Shown: positions 1-7,955 of the stretch, one piece after another
Layout of the letters: each line of letters opens with the position of its first letter
Position numbering within the stretch: position 1 is the stretch's first letter
From: Candidatus Poribacteria bacterium
GTDB lineage: Bacteria; Poribacteria; WGA-4E; WGA-3G
DNA: 64,000 nt
Direction of reading: 5' to 3'
Assembly: GCA_022821965.1 (NCBI GenBank)
Contig: JAJECN010000002.1
Span: forward strand, 124,001 to 188,000
The notes under the pieces: generated by a model
What the model saw: only the letters and a program-made list of their open reading frames with translations
Databases searched by the model: none
Told to the model about the DNA's origin: nothing
Made by a program: the position numbers and the translations under genes

Positions 1-2
1 AA

Positions 3-1712
3 AGTAGGGTAAGCGGAGCTACGTTAACCGCAACTGGTGAACCGATTCCAGATCCAACATGGGGACAACTCAGTGGGATAGTTGAAAGTGTTTCAGGGTG
101 GCTGACGCTTCCTGTTGCTGGAAGTTGGGGACACCTTGTTACCATTATCATTTTGATGATTAGTTTCAACGTTTTCACGATGGGTGCTGGTGCTGTACGG
201 GGCTATATGATGGCGTGGGTGGGCCAAAATATCACGCGCAGACTTCGGAACGAAACTTATGAGCATCTCAACTCGCTTTCCTTAGACTTTTACAATCAGC
301 GTGACACCGGTAACCTCATGTCAAGAATCACAAGCGACGTGGCGAGGCTCCGAGAGTTCATCGCAAGTGGGTTGCAAGATTTAATTGGTGATTCGTTAAC
401 GCTCGTTTATATTTGCGCCTTTATGTTTCTTACTAATTGGAAACTGGCTGCATGGACGTTGATTCCGGTGCCCTGCCTTATTTTCTTTACCATCTTCTTT
501 GGGAAAAAGATGGGCAAAGTGTTTTCCGTGCTATGGAAGCGGTACGCCGACATTAGTACGATATTGGCAAGTACCATCCCCGGTGTGCGGGTCGTCAAAG
601 CCTTTGCGCGTGAACGCTACGAGGTAAACCGATTTAGCGAAAAGACGTATCAGGTATTCGATGGCGAAATGAATGCGGCGAAGTTGTATACCTTGTATCG
701 CCCAATCATGGAATTTATTATCTTCTCCGGTTCTATCTTGATATGGTTGATTGGCGGTTCCCAAATCTTCAACGGACTATTGACGCTCGGCGAACTCTTT
801 ATGTTCCAGGCATTAATGGGACGGTTCTTCAGACCTGTTTACACGCTCTGTCAGATGAACGAGCGATTCATCCGAGCCGCAACGTCTGCCGAGCGAGTAT
901 TTGAAATCATAGACACACCGCCAAGTGTTGCGGACAGAGAAGGCGCGGTCACGCTTGAAAACATCAAAGGCGATGTCGAATTCAAGGATGTCTATTTCTC
1001 CTACGACACAGAAAAGAACGCTATCAACGGTATCAGTTTCCGTGCGGAAGCAGGTGAGATGATTGGACTTGTCGGACACAGCGGTGCTGGAAAGAGCACC
1101 GTGATTAACCTGATTACCCGCTTCTATGATCCAAGTGAAGGTTCAATAGAAATTGATGGACACGACACCCGCGACATTAAACTGAAAGCACTGCGGCAAC
1201 AGGTAGGTGTGGTGCTTCAGGATCCATTCCTGTTCCAAGGGACGATAGCTGAAAATATCGGTTACTCGAAACCGGGTGCTTCCCGACATGAGATTATCGC
1301 CGCAGCGAAAGCCGCGAATGCACATGAGTTTATCATCAAATTCCCCGATGGTTACGATACAATGGTCGGTGAACGTGGTGCTCGCGTGTCTGGTGGTGAA
1401 CGGCAGCGAATTTCTATTGCCCGCGCAATCCTGAAAGATCCAAGAATCCTCATCTTAGACGAAGCGACATCGTCCGTAGACACAGAAACCGAGTCGAATA
1501 TTCAGGAAGCGTTGGAACGGCTTGTCCGCGGGCGCACCGTGTTTGCTATTGCACACCGACTTTCTACTCTCAAGTATGCTGACCGGCTGGTTGTGCTGAA
1601 GGACGGAGGAGTCGATGAAATTGGCACGCATGAAGAACTTCTTGCCAAAGAAGGCACCTACGCAGTTTTGTGTGAAAAACAGACGGAATTATCGAAGATT
1701 CGTGCCTTGTAG
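3..1712 (+). CDS. ABC exporter, fused membrane and ATPase domains (5' truncated)
   Basis: The frame is open to the left edge, so the gene starts outside the window. The visible part holds a type-1 exporter membrane domain (several hydrophobic helices) followed by a nucleotide-binding domain with Walker A (GHSGAGKST), signature (VSGGERQR), Walker B (ILILDEATSS) and an H-loop (AIAHRLST). Half-transporters of this form dimerise in the inner membrane and export lipids, peptides or drugs; the substrate cannot be read from sequence. The next gene encodes a DUF1854 protein. That pairing is known in other bacteria, where some copies are annotated as cyanophycin-metabolism-associated, so the two probably work together. 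Confidence 0.93.
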   Translation, partial: SRVSGATLTATGEPIPDPTWGQLSGIVESVSGWLTLPVAGSWGHLVTIIILMISFNVFTMGAGAVRGYMMAWVGQNITRRLRNETYEHLNSLSLDFYNQRDTGNLMSRITSDVARLREFIASGLQDLIGDSLTLVYICAFMFLTNWKLAAWTLIPVPCLIFFTIFFGKKMGKVFSVLWKRYADISTILASTIPGVRVVKAFARERYEVNRFSEKTYQVFDGEMNAAKLYTLYRPIMEFIIFSGSILIWLIGGSQIFNGLLTLGELFMFQALMGRFFRPVYTLCQMNERFIRAATSAERVFEIIDTPPSVADREGAVTLENIKGDVEFKDVYFSYDTEKNAINGISFRAEAGEMIGLVGHSGAGKSTVINLITRFYDPSEGSIEIDGHDTRDIKLKALRQQVGVVLQDPFLFQGTIAENIGYSKPGASRHEIIAAAKAANAHEFIIKFPDGYDTMVGERGARVSGGERQRISIARAILKDPRILILDEATSSVDTETESNIQEALERLVRGRTVFAIAHRLSTLKYADRLVVLKDGGVDEIGTHEELLAKEGTYAVLCEKQTELSKIRAL

Positions 1713-1726
1713 GCAACAATGCCCCT

Positions 1727-1757
1727 TGTAGTGTGCGCTTTCCAAGTGCACACTACA
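1727..1757 (+). promoter_or_regulatory. 10-bp perfect hairpin between ABC gene and DUF1854 gene
   Basis: The arms TGTAGTGTGC (1727-1736) and GCACACTACA (1748-1757) are exact reverse complements around an 11-nt loop. No T tract follows, so it is more likely an mRNA processing, stability or attenuation element inside the operon than a full terminator. Confidence 0.6.
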
Positions 1758-1791
1758 CCGTCCCTGCTATAGGAGAAGGAGAGACTACGTT

Positions 1792-2301
1792 ATGCAGGAA
1801 GCTACACCGATCACCGACGAGGTGCAGTTCCTTGATGCCCCCAAGGTCAAAATTGCGCGAGATTCGTTTGAAGAACTCACAGTTGAACTGCCGGATGGCA
1901 CAAACCACACAAATGTTGAAGCAATCCGATCCTTCCCACTCACCGATTCCAACAAATATATCACACTGCTGGATAGCGAAGGCGAAGAAATCGGTATTAT
2001 TCAGGACATCAGGCAGTTGCCGCGAGAATCGGCGGAAATCCTCGTGTCAGAGTTGCAGAAGCGGTATTTTATGCCGAAAATCACCAAAATTCATGAACTT
2101 GATGGCGAATTCGGTGTTACGCGGTGGGTGGTGGAAACCAACCGTGGTCCAGTAACCTTTGGCATGCGCACTCGCTACGATGTCGTCAGCCTTGAAAACG
2201 GACGGGTGCTTATTAAAGATGCCGATGGCAATCGTTATGAAATTGAGAACTATCATAGGTTGGACCCCGCAAGTCTGGCACTCCTTGAAACGCAATTATA
2301 G
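1792..2301 (+). CDS. DUF1854 family protein
   Basis: A soluble 169-residue protein with no signal peptide or membrane helix. The ATG at 1792 follows a strong Shine-Dalgarno stretch (AGGAGAAGGA, 1771-1780). Sequence style and position, directly after an exporter ATPase, match the DUF1854 family, which is typically encoded next to such ABC transporters. The molecular role is unknown; a regulatory or accessory role for the transporter is inference from position. Confidence 0.8.
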   Translation: MQEATPITDEVQFLDAPKVKIARDSFEELTVELPDGTNHTNVEAIRSFPLTDSNKYITLLDSEGEEIGIIQDIRQLPRESAEILVSELQKRYFMPKITKIHELDGEFGVTRWVVETNRGPVTFGMRTRYDVVSLENGRVLIKDADGNRYEIENYHRLDPASLALLETQL

Positions 2302-2340
2302 CGTATAGCGGCGTATTCTACGAGATTTAATTATTTTTTA

Positions 2341-2384
2341 AGGCGCAGCTTCCTATATAAACATAGGATCGCGCCTCTCCTTTT
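2341..2384 (+). terminator. Two-tier hairpin with T tract
   Basis: Outer arms AGGCGC (2341-2346) and GCGCCT (2371-2376) enclose inner arms CCTAT (2352-2356) and ATAGG (2363-2367), followed by CTCCTTTT. It lies 40 nt past the DUF1854 stop and before the next gene, consistent with an intrinsic terminator. Confidence 0.65.
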
Positions 2385-2430
2385 AACTAAAACGGCACTG
2401 CTAAAACGATACCCACGGAGGTCGGTAAGA

Positions 2431-3555
2431 GTGGAAAATGTAAGAATCGAACGAATTGAATGGGCACGCTTAACAGGTGAACGTCCTCGCAAAGCTGGCT
2501 GCAACTCGCGACTCGGTGAACATGGATTGTATGTCCGTCCCGCCATCGCACGCCTAACGACAACAGATGGTGCCAGTGGTTTTGGGTTTTCGCCGATCTC
2601 GCGCGAAAAAGCGGAAGCAATCGTTGGGTTTCAACTCAGTGATGCTTTCAATGCAGAAAGTGGTGTCACCGAAGAATTCAGAATTTTAGAATATCCGCTC
2701 TGGGATCTGGTGGGAAATTTGGCACAAAAACCGGTCTATGCGATGCTTTCTGGAGAGAACGGAGACTTTCGCGCCCCGTGTTACGATACCTCGCTCTACA
2801 TCGATGATTTGCACCTTGATGACAACGCTGAAGCGGCGGCACTGATTGCGTCTGAGGCATTAGAGGGAAAGGCACGGGGACATAACGCCTACAAAATCAA
2901 GGTAGGGCGCGGCGCGATGCACATGCCACTCGACAAAGGGACGCAGCGCGATATTGATGTTATCTGCGCTGTCCGCGAGGCTGTCGGACCCGATGCTTCG
3001 ATTTTGATAGACGCAAACAACGGCTATAACCTCAACCTTACCAAACAGGTATTAGGTGGAGCTGCTGATGCAAACGTTTATTGGATGGAAGAGGCGTTCC
3101 ATGAAGATGCCCGCGTTTATAGTCTACTGAAGGAATGGCTGAACGCCGAGGGTTTAGAAACACGTATCGCAGATGGCGAGGGCGGTGCCTCACCGAATTT
3201 GGTGGACTGGGCAAAAGATGGGCTCATTGACATCGTCCAATACGATATCTTCTATCCCGGCTTCTCACGCTGGCTTGAACTCGGTCCGGAGTTAGACGCG
3301 GCGAACGTCGGCACGGCACCACATCACTATGGTGGTTATTACGGCAATTTCGTCACCTGTCACCTTGCAGCGAAGGTAGAGCGGTTTGAGTTCACCGAGT
3401 GGGATCATGCGATGACTCCGGGTATAGATGATTCCGGTTATTCCGTATCCAACGGTTATGTAAACGTACCACAAAGTCCTGGTTTCGGATTGAGTATAGA
3501 GGAAATACCTTACCAAAAAGCGCGTGAAGAGAACGGGTTCGAGGTTCGGGTGTAG
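2431..3555 (+). CDS. Enolase-superfamily (mandelate racemase/muconate lactonizing type) enzyme
   Basis: A 374-residue protein starting at GTG with a good SD (CGGAGG, 2416-2421). It shows the enolase-superfamily pattern: a K-x-K base (residues 155-157, KIK), metal ligands D194/N196 (IDANNG), E220-E221 (WMEEAF) and E250 (ADGEG), and a C-terminal His pair at 298-299 (APHHYGG). Such enzymes abstract a proton alpha to a carboxylate, usually dehydrating or epimerising sugar acids. The exact substrate is not readable. It is followed 40 nt later by a PhyH dioxygenase, probably in the same transcript. The KxK motif places it nearer the mandelate racemase subgroup, but this is not certain. Confidence 0.88.
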   Translation: MENVRIERIEWARLTGERPRKAGCNSRLGEHGLYVRPAIARLTTTDGASGFGFSPISREKAEAIVGFQLSDAFNAESGVTEEFRILEYPLWDLVGNLAQKPVYAMLSGENGDFRAPCYDTSLYIDDLHLDDNAEAAALIASEALEGKARGHNAYKIKVGRGAMHMPLDKGTQRDIDVICAVREAVGPDASILIDANNGYNLNLTKQVLGGAADANVYWMEEAFHEDARVYSLLKEWLNAEGLETRIADGEGGASPNLVDWAKDGLIDIVQYDIFYPGFSRWLELGPELDAANVGTAPHHYGGYYGNFVTCHLAAKVERFEFTEWDHAMTPGIDDSGYSVSNGYVNVPQSPGFGLSIEEIPYQKAREENGFEVRV

Positions 3556-3595
3556 GAGCACATTGCGCTTAAAAGTCAAGAGGAGAACGAAAAGT

Positions 3596-4336
3596 ATGAC
3601 GTATTTATCAGATGCAGATAAGGAATTCTTTAAAGAAAATGGCTATTTGGTCGTCCGCGGCGCGCTGGAACAGGTAGCGATTGATGCCGCACTTGACAGA
3701 CTCTGGGAAGAGTTGGAAGAAGATAGGGACGACCCAGAGTCCTGGATTCGTAAAGGTTATCGCACAGTGCCTGTTGGCAGCGAAGATGTTATCAGTGGGA
3801 CAACATACAACAACCGAGTCTTTGCTATGGCAGAGGAACTCGTCGGTGAGGGCAAATTGAACGCCAGCGGTGGAGCAGGACCGCATATCAATTTTCCAGA
3901 CCCAGACAGAGAGTGGCGCGAACCCGGTGGTGGACATCTTGACGGTTACCATACCCCCACGAACGGGGTGCCTAAAGGTGTTGTTGGTTCCTTTACGCTC
4001 GGTGCTACTGTTTATCTCGACACGGTTGAGAAACAGGGTGGCGGGTTTACGGTCTGGCCCGGAAGCCATCGGATTTGGGCAGAGTATTTCAGACATCACG
4101 ACTTAGATAGCCTCCCGGGTGGTGTCGCTCCGTTTGATTTAGGACCGAGTTACGAATTCACAGGCGGGGCGGGTGATGTCTGTTTCTGGCATCATCAAAT
4201 GAGCCACACGGCTGGCTCCAACTGTGGGCGCAACGTCCGAATCGCACTCATCTCTCGGTACCGCCGGAAAGATTTGGATCAGATTAAGTTTGAGACTCCC
4301 GACGATATGTGGAAATATTGGGATGGGATTTCATAG
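3596..4336 (+). CDS. Phytanoyl-CoA dioxygenase (PhyH) family oxygenase
   Basis: A 246-residue Fe(II)/2-oxoglutarate-dependent oxygenase. The facial triad is visible: H114-x-D116 (GGHLDG) and a distal His in the HQMSHTAG segment (H204), with a downstream Arg (RNVR, about 212-215) suited to bind 2-oxoglutarate. The ATG at 3596 is chosen over longer in-frame starts because AGGAGAAC lies at the right distance and longer versions would overlap the upstream gene. PhyH paralogues hydroxylate many small substrates, and bacterial ones are often expanded in Poribacteria and Planctomycetes. The substrate is unknown; co-transcription with the enolase-superfamily gene suggests a shared catabolic step. Confidence 0.9.
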   Translation: MTYLSDADKEFFKENGYLVVRGALEQVAIDAALDRLWEELEEDRDDPESWIRKGYRTVPVGSEDVISGTTYNNRVFAMAEELVGEGKLNASGGAGPHINFPDPDREWREPGGGHLDGYHTPTNGVPKGVVGSFTLGATVYLDTVEKQGGGFTVWPGSHRIWAEYFRHHDLDSLPGGVAPFDLGPSYEFTGGAGDVCFWHHQMSHTAGSNCGRNVRIALISRYRRKDLDQIKFETPDDMWKYWDGIS

Positions 4337-4375
4337 AATCTCGTTTTTTCGCAGCGTCTCGAATTTGCTTTTGTC

Positions 4376-4396
4376 GGCGCGCTTTGCAAGCGCGCC
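4376..4396. repeat. GC-rich hairpin repeat after PhyH gene
   Basis: GGCGCGC and GCGCGCC flank TTTGCAA (itself nearly palindromic), followed by CAAAACCGCTCCTACAG. The flank, read in reverse as TGTAGGAGCGGTTTT, resembles the sequence near 16570-16590, suggesting a dispersed intergenic repeat. It may also help terminate the upstream transcript. Confidence 0.5.
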
Positions 4397-4535
4397 AAAA
4401 CCGCTCCTACAGACACACTCAAACTTTAACTTGCCAAATATTCTGACAGATGTTATGATTGTTTTTTATTCTATTTTCAAAGCAGATAACAGTATTCATC
4501 TTCATAGATAAAAACAGACTTAGGAAAATTTGGGA

Positions 4536-5000
4536 ATGGACCTCTATCTGAATCCTTCCAAAATCACCGAAATAATAGGTGTGGAAAAAGAAATCATCAA
4601 TCGAACTTTAGAACGGAGAGATGCCGATATTGAACCGTATCTACGTGTCGTCTCTGCCCGATCCGAAAAACCAGGAAATAGTCCAAAACCACAAATTGAG
4701 TTGCGCATTGACGGTCTCGCACTACTAATAAAAAAACTCACCTATAACATCCCAACAGATGACATCATTGAAAACCTCAGCTGTCAGATTTTTCATATAA
4801 CACACCTACGGGAAACCTGCGACAAATTGGAAAAGGAGAATCAAGCACTTATCGCTGAAAATACGCAACTTAAGGAAACGATTGAATCCTTTCAAGTAGG
4901 AAAACGGGAGTTGTCAGCGGAAGTTGACAAGCTGAAAGGTCAATTAACAGAGGAACAATCCAAAACTTGGGTAGACCGCTTGCTAAAACGGAAAGATTGA
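4536..5000 (+). CDS. Hypothetical protein with C-terminal coiled coil
   Basis: I do not recognise this 154-residue protein. The first ~90 residues are mixed helix with no clear motif. Residues ~95-145 form a heptad-rich coiled coil (LEKENQALIAENTQLKE and similar). There is no signal peptide or membrane segment. The ATG at 4536 is preferred over a TTG at 4530, which would sit too close to the AGGA at 4522. A DNA-binding or scaffold role would be a guess. It lies between the PhyH gene and the repeat-built membrane protein, same strand. Confidence 0.65.
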   Translation: MDLYLNPSKITEIIGVEKEIINRTLERRDADIEPYLRVVSARSEKPGNSPKPQIELRIDGLALLIKKLTYNIPTDDIIENLSCQIFHITHLRETCDKLEKENQALIAENTQLKETIESFQVGKRELSAEVDKLKGQLTEEQSKTWVDRLLKRKD

Positions 5001-5056
5001 CGGACACGGACAAACGAGGCTAAAAGTGCCGCCCTCATAGGTATCGAAAAATCGCT

Positions 5057-5677
5057 ATGACAAAAGAAAAACGGCATCAGCTGCTTGCAATCGGATTCTT
5101 CGTATTTGGCATCATATTTCTTTATGTAGAGGGTATCTCACTGCTCCCACCGCGTATTACGCAAAATGCCATTCTATTGAAGGGCATCTCGTTGGTGCTG
5201 CTGAGTGTCGCAGCGATTCTTGCTGGTACCGCTTTCGAGAACAAACGACGGATTTCCGTTATATCTGGCGTAGGTTTAGCAATCGGTCTCGGATTCCTCT
5301 ATCTGCCTGTCCCCTCAATTTTACGCGGCTCAACTTTTCATCTACTTTTCGCTTGTGCTATTGCGTTCGGCATGACAACACCCGCGAAGCGTCCGGTAAG
5401 TATTATCTCAGCACTCTTTGCATGCGTCGGTATTGTTTTCCTTTACCAACCTTTCTCTTCATCACTTAATAGTACCGCCCTACACCTGCTTCTACCCGGA
5501 GTAACCGTTTTCTCGATTGTTTTTTCACAGAAAACCTTGTGTGAACAAATTTCTGTCGGCTTAATCGCGCTGGGCTTGATTGCACTCTGCCAACCCTTTC
5601 TAATACTGTTCTATCAAACAGGCTTTCAACTGTTACTTACGGGTTTAACAGGATTTATTGTCGCAGCACATCGTTAG
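5057..5677 (+). CDS. Membrane protein of four ~50-residue internal repeats
   Basis: A 206-residue, very hydrophobic protein. Four copies of a two-helix unit can be aligned by eye, with a recurring core of the type G-x-x-F-L-Y-x-P followed by H-L-L-L-x-G (residues ~8-55, 65-105, 110-150, 155-204), so about eight transmembrane helices. No known transporter motif is seen and the function is unknown. The SD is weak. The stop codon TAG (5675-5677) is the first base triplet of a MITE-like element, so the C-terminus may have been trimmed by its insertion. Confidence 0.7.
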   Translation: MTKEKRHQLLAIGFFVFGIIFLYVEGISLLPPRITQNAILLKGISLVLLSVAAILAGTAFENKRRISVISGVGLAIGLGFLYLPVPSILRGSTFHLLFACAIAFGMTTPAKRPVSIISALFACVGIVFLYQPFSSSLNSTALHLLLPGVTVFSIVFSQKTLCEQISVGLIALGLIALCQPFLILFYQTGFQLLLTGLTGFIVAAHR

Positions 5678-5833
5678 TAGTTATCAGTTGTCAGGGGGAA
5701 TAGTTGTCAGTTTTCAGTTCGATTTTTCTGCGAAAAACCTTTCAGTTTTCAGTAGTCGGCAGTTAAAGAGGGTTTCTGTGGTGGCTACAACAAACCGGAC
5801 TGTCACAAGGTGACTCTTAACTGAAAACTACTA
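5675..5833. mobile_element. MITE-like element, 159 bp, near-perfect terminal inverted repeats
   Basis: The ends TAGTAGTTATCAGTT (5675-5689) and AACTGAAAACTACTA (5819-5833) are inverted repeats matching at 14 of 15 positions. The interior contains repeated CAG[T]TTTCAGT units and the core AGAGGGTTTCTGTGG. Related copies lie near 58802, inside the gene at 59816-59902, and near 60725. There is no coding capacity, and I see no clear target duplication at this copy. Confidence 0.7.
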
Positions 5834-5859
5834 TGTCAAACAGAACCCATCGTTCAAAG

Positions 5860-6969
5860 ATGAAAAAAGTTGTGATAGTGGGTGCTGGTATCATCGGTGC
5901 CGCACTCGGTTATCATTTATCCCGACGAAACGGCATTGCTGTAACGTTTCTGGAACGCGATATCCCCGGTGCGGGCGCATCTGGACACTCGTTTGCGTGG
6001 GTAAACGCTTTCGGGAAAGATCCGCGTGAGTATCACACCCTTAATCGGCGTGCGCTGGATATGTGGTACCGACTGGCACACCAACTCAATGCGGATATCG
6101 GTATCCATTACGGGGGTGAAATGCGGTGGGAAAACAATCCACAACGCGCCTCGCAGCTGCGTGACCGTATCCGACAAATTCAAACATGGGGGTACCCATG
6201 TCGCCTCATCACCCGTGACGAGATGTTGGCACTTGAACCACATCTACACCTCGACACCGTGGAAGCCGCGTCCTTTTCTGAAGCAGACATTCACATCGAG
6301 ACCGATAAATTTATCGATGTTTGCCTCCGGCGCGCATGCGAAGCAGGGGCGGTTGTGCATCCCAAAAGCGGTGTCACAGAGTTTGTCATTTGCAACGGCA
6401 GTATCACTGCTGTCAAAACCACTGATGCCGAATTCCCGTGTGATGTTGTCGTCTTAGCAAGCGGTGTTCAGACAACCGACCTCGCATCCTTGGCACAAGT
6501 ACACATCCCACAACGGCGAAGCCCAGGAATCGTTATAAAAACAACACTGTGTGCTAAGGTTTTACACAACGTATCAATCATTCACGCCCCATCAATAGAT
6601 AAAAACCATCAGCACCTGCATCTGCGACAATTAACCGATGGGAGTCTCAGAATCGGGCAGGGCACCCAAGAAGGAATCAACCGTGATGATTCGCAACGGC
6701 ATGCCGACGCACTTCTTGATCAGGCCAGAGCTTATCTACCAGCGATAGCAGATGCCGAGGCGATCCCAACACCGGTTGGCTACCGCCCGATGCCACTTGA
6801 TGGGTTCCCGGTACTTGGATTCGCTAAAGCCGTCCCGAACCTATATATTACGCTCATGCACAGCGGTGTGACGTTAGCACCTCTGGTGGGTGAGATGGTG
6901 ACGTTAGAGATCGCGGATGGTGTTCAAATAGATTGGTTTGCACCCTATCGACCTGAGCGGTTTGGGTAG
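5860..6969 (+). CDS. FAD-dependent oxidoreductase (DAO/glycine oxidase type)
   Basis: A flavoprotein with an N-terminal Rossmann fingerprint (VVIVGAGIIGAALGYHL) right at the start, a second conserved patch (GAGASGHSFAWVNA) and a C-terminal FAD-contact region (GYRPMPLDGFPVLGF). It is a member of the D-amino-acid oxidase/sarcosine oxidase superfamily, oxidising amines or amino acids. An ATG at 5833 would add nine residues, but its A lies in the MITE end, so the ATG at 5860, directly before the nucleotide-binding fold, is preferred. Neither start has a good SD. The substrate is unknown. It is followed by a convergent methyltransferase gene. Confidence 0.87.
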   Translation: MKKVVIVGAGIIGAALGYHLSRRNGIAVTFLERDIPGAGASGHSFAWVNAFGKDPREYHTLNRRALDMWYRLAHQLNADIGIHYGGEMRWENNPQRASQLRDRIRQIQTWGYPCRLITRDEMLALEPHLHLDTVEAASFSEADIHIETDKFIDVCLRRACEAGAVVHPKSGVTEFVICNGSITAVKTTDAEFPCDVVVLASGVQTTDLASLAQVHIPQRRSPGIVIKTTLCAKVLHNVSIIHAPSIDKNHQHLHLRQLTDGSLRIGQGTQEGINRDDSQRHADALLDQARAYLPAIADAEAIPTPVGYRPMPLDGFPVLGFAKAVPNLYITLMHSGVTLAPLVGEMVTLEIADGVQIDWFAPYRPERFG

Positions 6970-7032
6970 GTTATTCACAGTAATTGACTTAGCAGTTTAT
7001 AAGGGATTTGGAGATTATCCTGACAGTCGTCT

Positions 7033-7899
7033 TTATTTGCCGTAGTGATCTGTGTATGCCTTCACCAAGTCCCCCTTCCGAAAGCCCGGAACAGCGGTAG
7101 CGCATTCCTGTGCCAGTCGTTCATAATCAATCTCCATCAGCCGTGCTAAGACAGTCGGATTTTGCGCTTTCAAAAGCAACCACTGCTTATTCCGTTCACA
7201 CTGCCTTTCATCTATCTCTCTCCGAGAATAATCCTGCCACCCTTGACACGGCACAGCAAAATCAAACGGGTTCTGAAAGACTTTCAAAGCGTCAGGTGTG
7301 TTGTTGTACTGCCACATCTGAAAATCTTTATGTCGAATAGGTAAAGGTTTATATTGTCGCATGTCCTGATGTGCGCTCACCAAACGCGTCCATATCTGAA
7401 ACTCCGTATTTACCGAATACGACTTACCCGTGTGAAGGTAAAATGCATCCCTTGGAAGAGCCAATTTGCTGATGAAGCGCATGCTCGGGTCAAGCTGCTT
7501 GTGAGTGGTAAATTTGCGGAAATTGACTGGGACAATAAACGCTACGATGTCTGCCAAACAGGCAGCATGATTGAAGAAGGCTATGGCTAACTTTCCGCGT
7601 TTGCCAAATGGGGGGTTGCCAATAACTGCAGTGTCTCTGGGGACGGACGGAAAGTCGGTGACCCTAAAAAAGTCTTGGGATTTCACATTTTTACATTTCG
7701 GCACGAGATCGATGCCGAATCGTTTCTTCGAGGGTAAGAGTTTGTAAAACGCACCCGTGCCAGCAGCAGGTTCCACGAAAAAGAGGTCGCTGAGATTCAG
7801 ATTTAGAGTCGAGAGCGTGTTCCTGAAATGCTTCCAACACGCTCCCGCGACCTCTGATTTTGTGTAAAACTGACCTAATAAACTCTCCAAACTTTCCAC
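7033..7899 (-). CDS. N6-adenine-type DNA methyltransferase
   Basis: A 288-residue SAM-dependent methyltransferase. Motif I is EPAAGTG (residues 43-49) and the catalytic motif IV is NPPF (95-98), the signature of N6-adenine or N4-cytosine amino-methyltransferases. The start is GTG at 7899; a stop codon lies a few codons upstream in frame. No restriction endonuclease or specificity subunit is encoded nearby, so it looks orphan, or a phage- or regulation-type enzyme. It lies 56 nt downstream of a solute-binding protein gene on the same strand and may share its transcript. An RNA or protein substrate cannot be fully excluded. Confidence 0.8.
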   Translation of the reverse strand: MESLESLLGQFYTKSEVAGACWKHFRNTLSTLNLNLSDLFFVEPAAGTGAFYKLLPSKKRFGIDLVPKCKNVKSQDFFRVTDFPSVPRDTAVIGNPPFGKRGKLAIAFFNHAACLADIVAFIVPVNFRKFTTHKQLDPSMRFISKLALPRDAFYLHTGKSYSVNTEFQIWTRLVSAHQDMRQYKPLPIRHKDFQMWQYNNTPDALKVFQNPFDFAVPCQGWQDYSRREIDERQCERNKQWLLLKAQNPTVLARLMEIDYERLAQECATAVPGFRKGDLVKAYTDHYGK

Positions 7900-7955
7900 C
7901 TTTTCGCATCTCGATACCTGTCAAGGCAGCCCGTTTCAATACATGCAGCCGAAGA

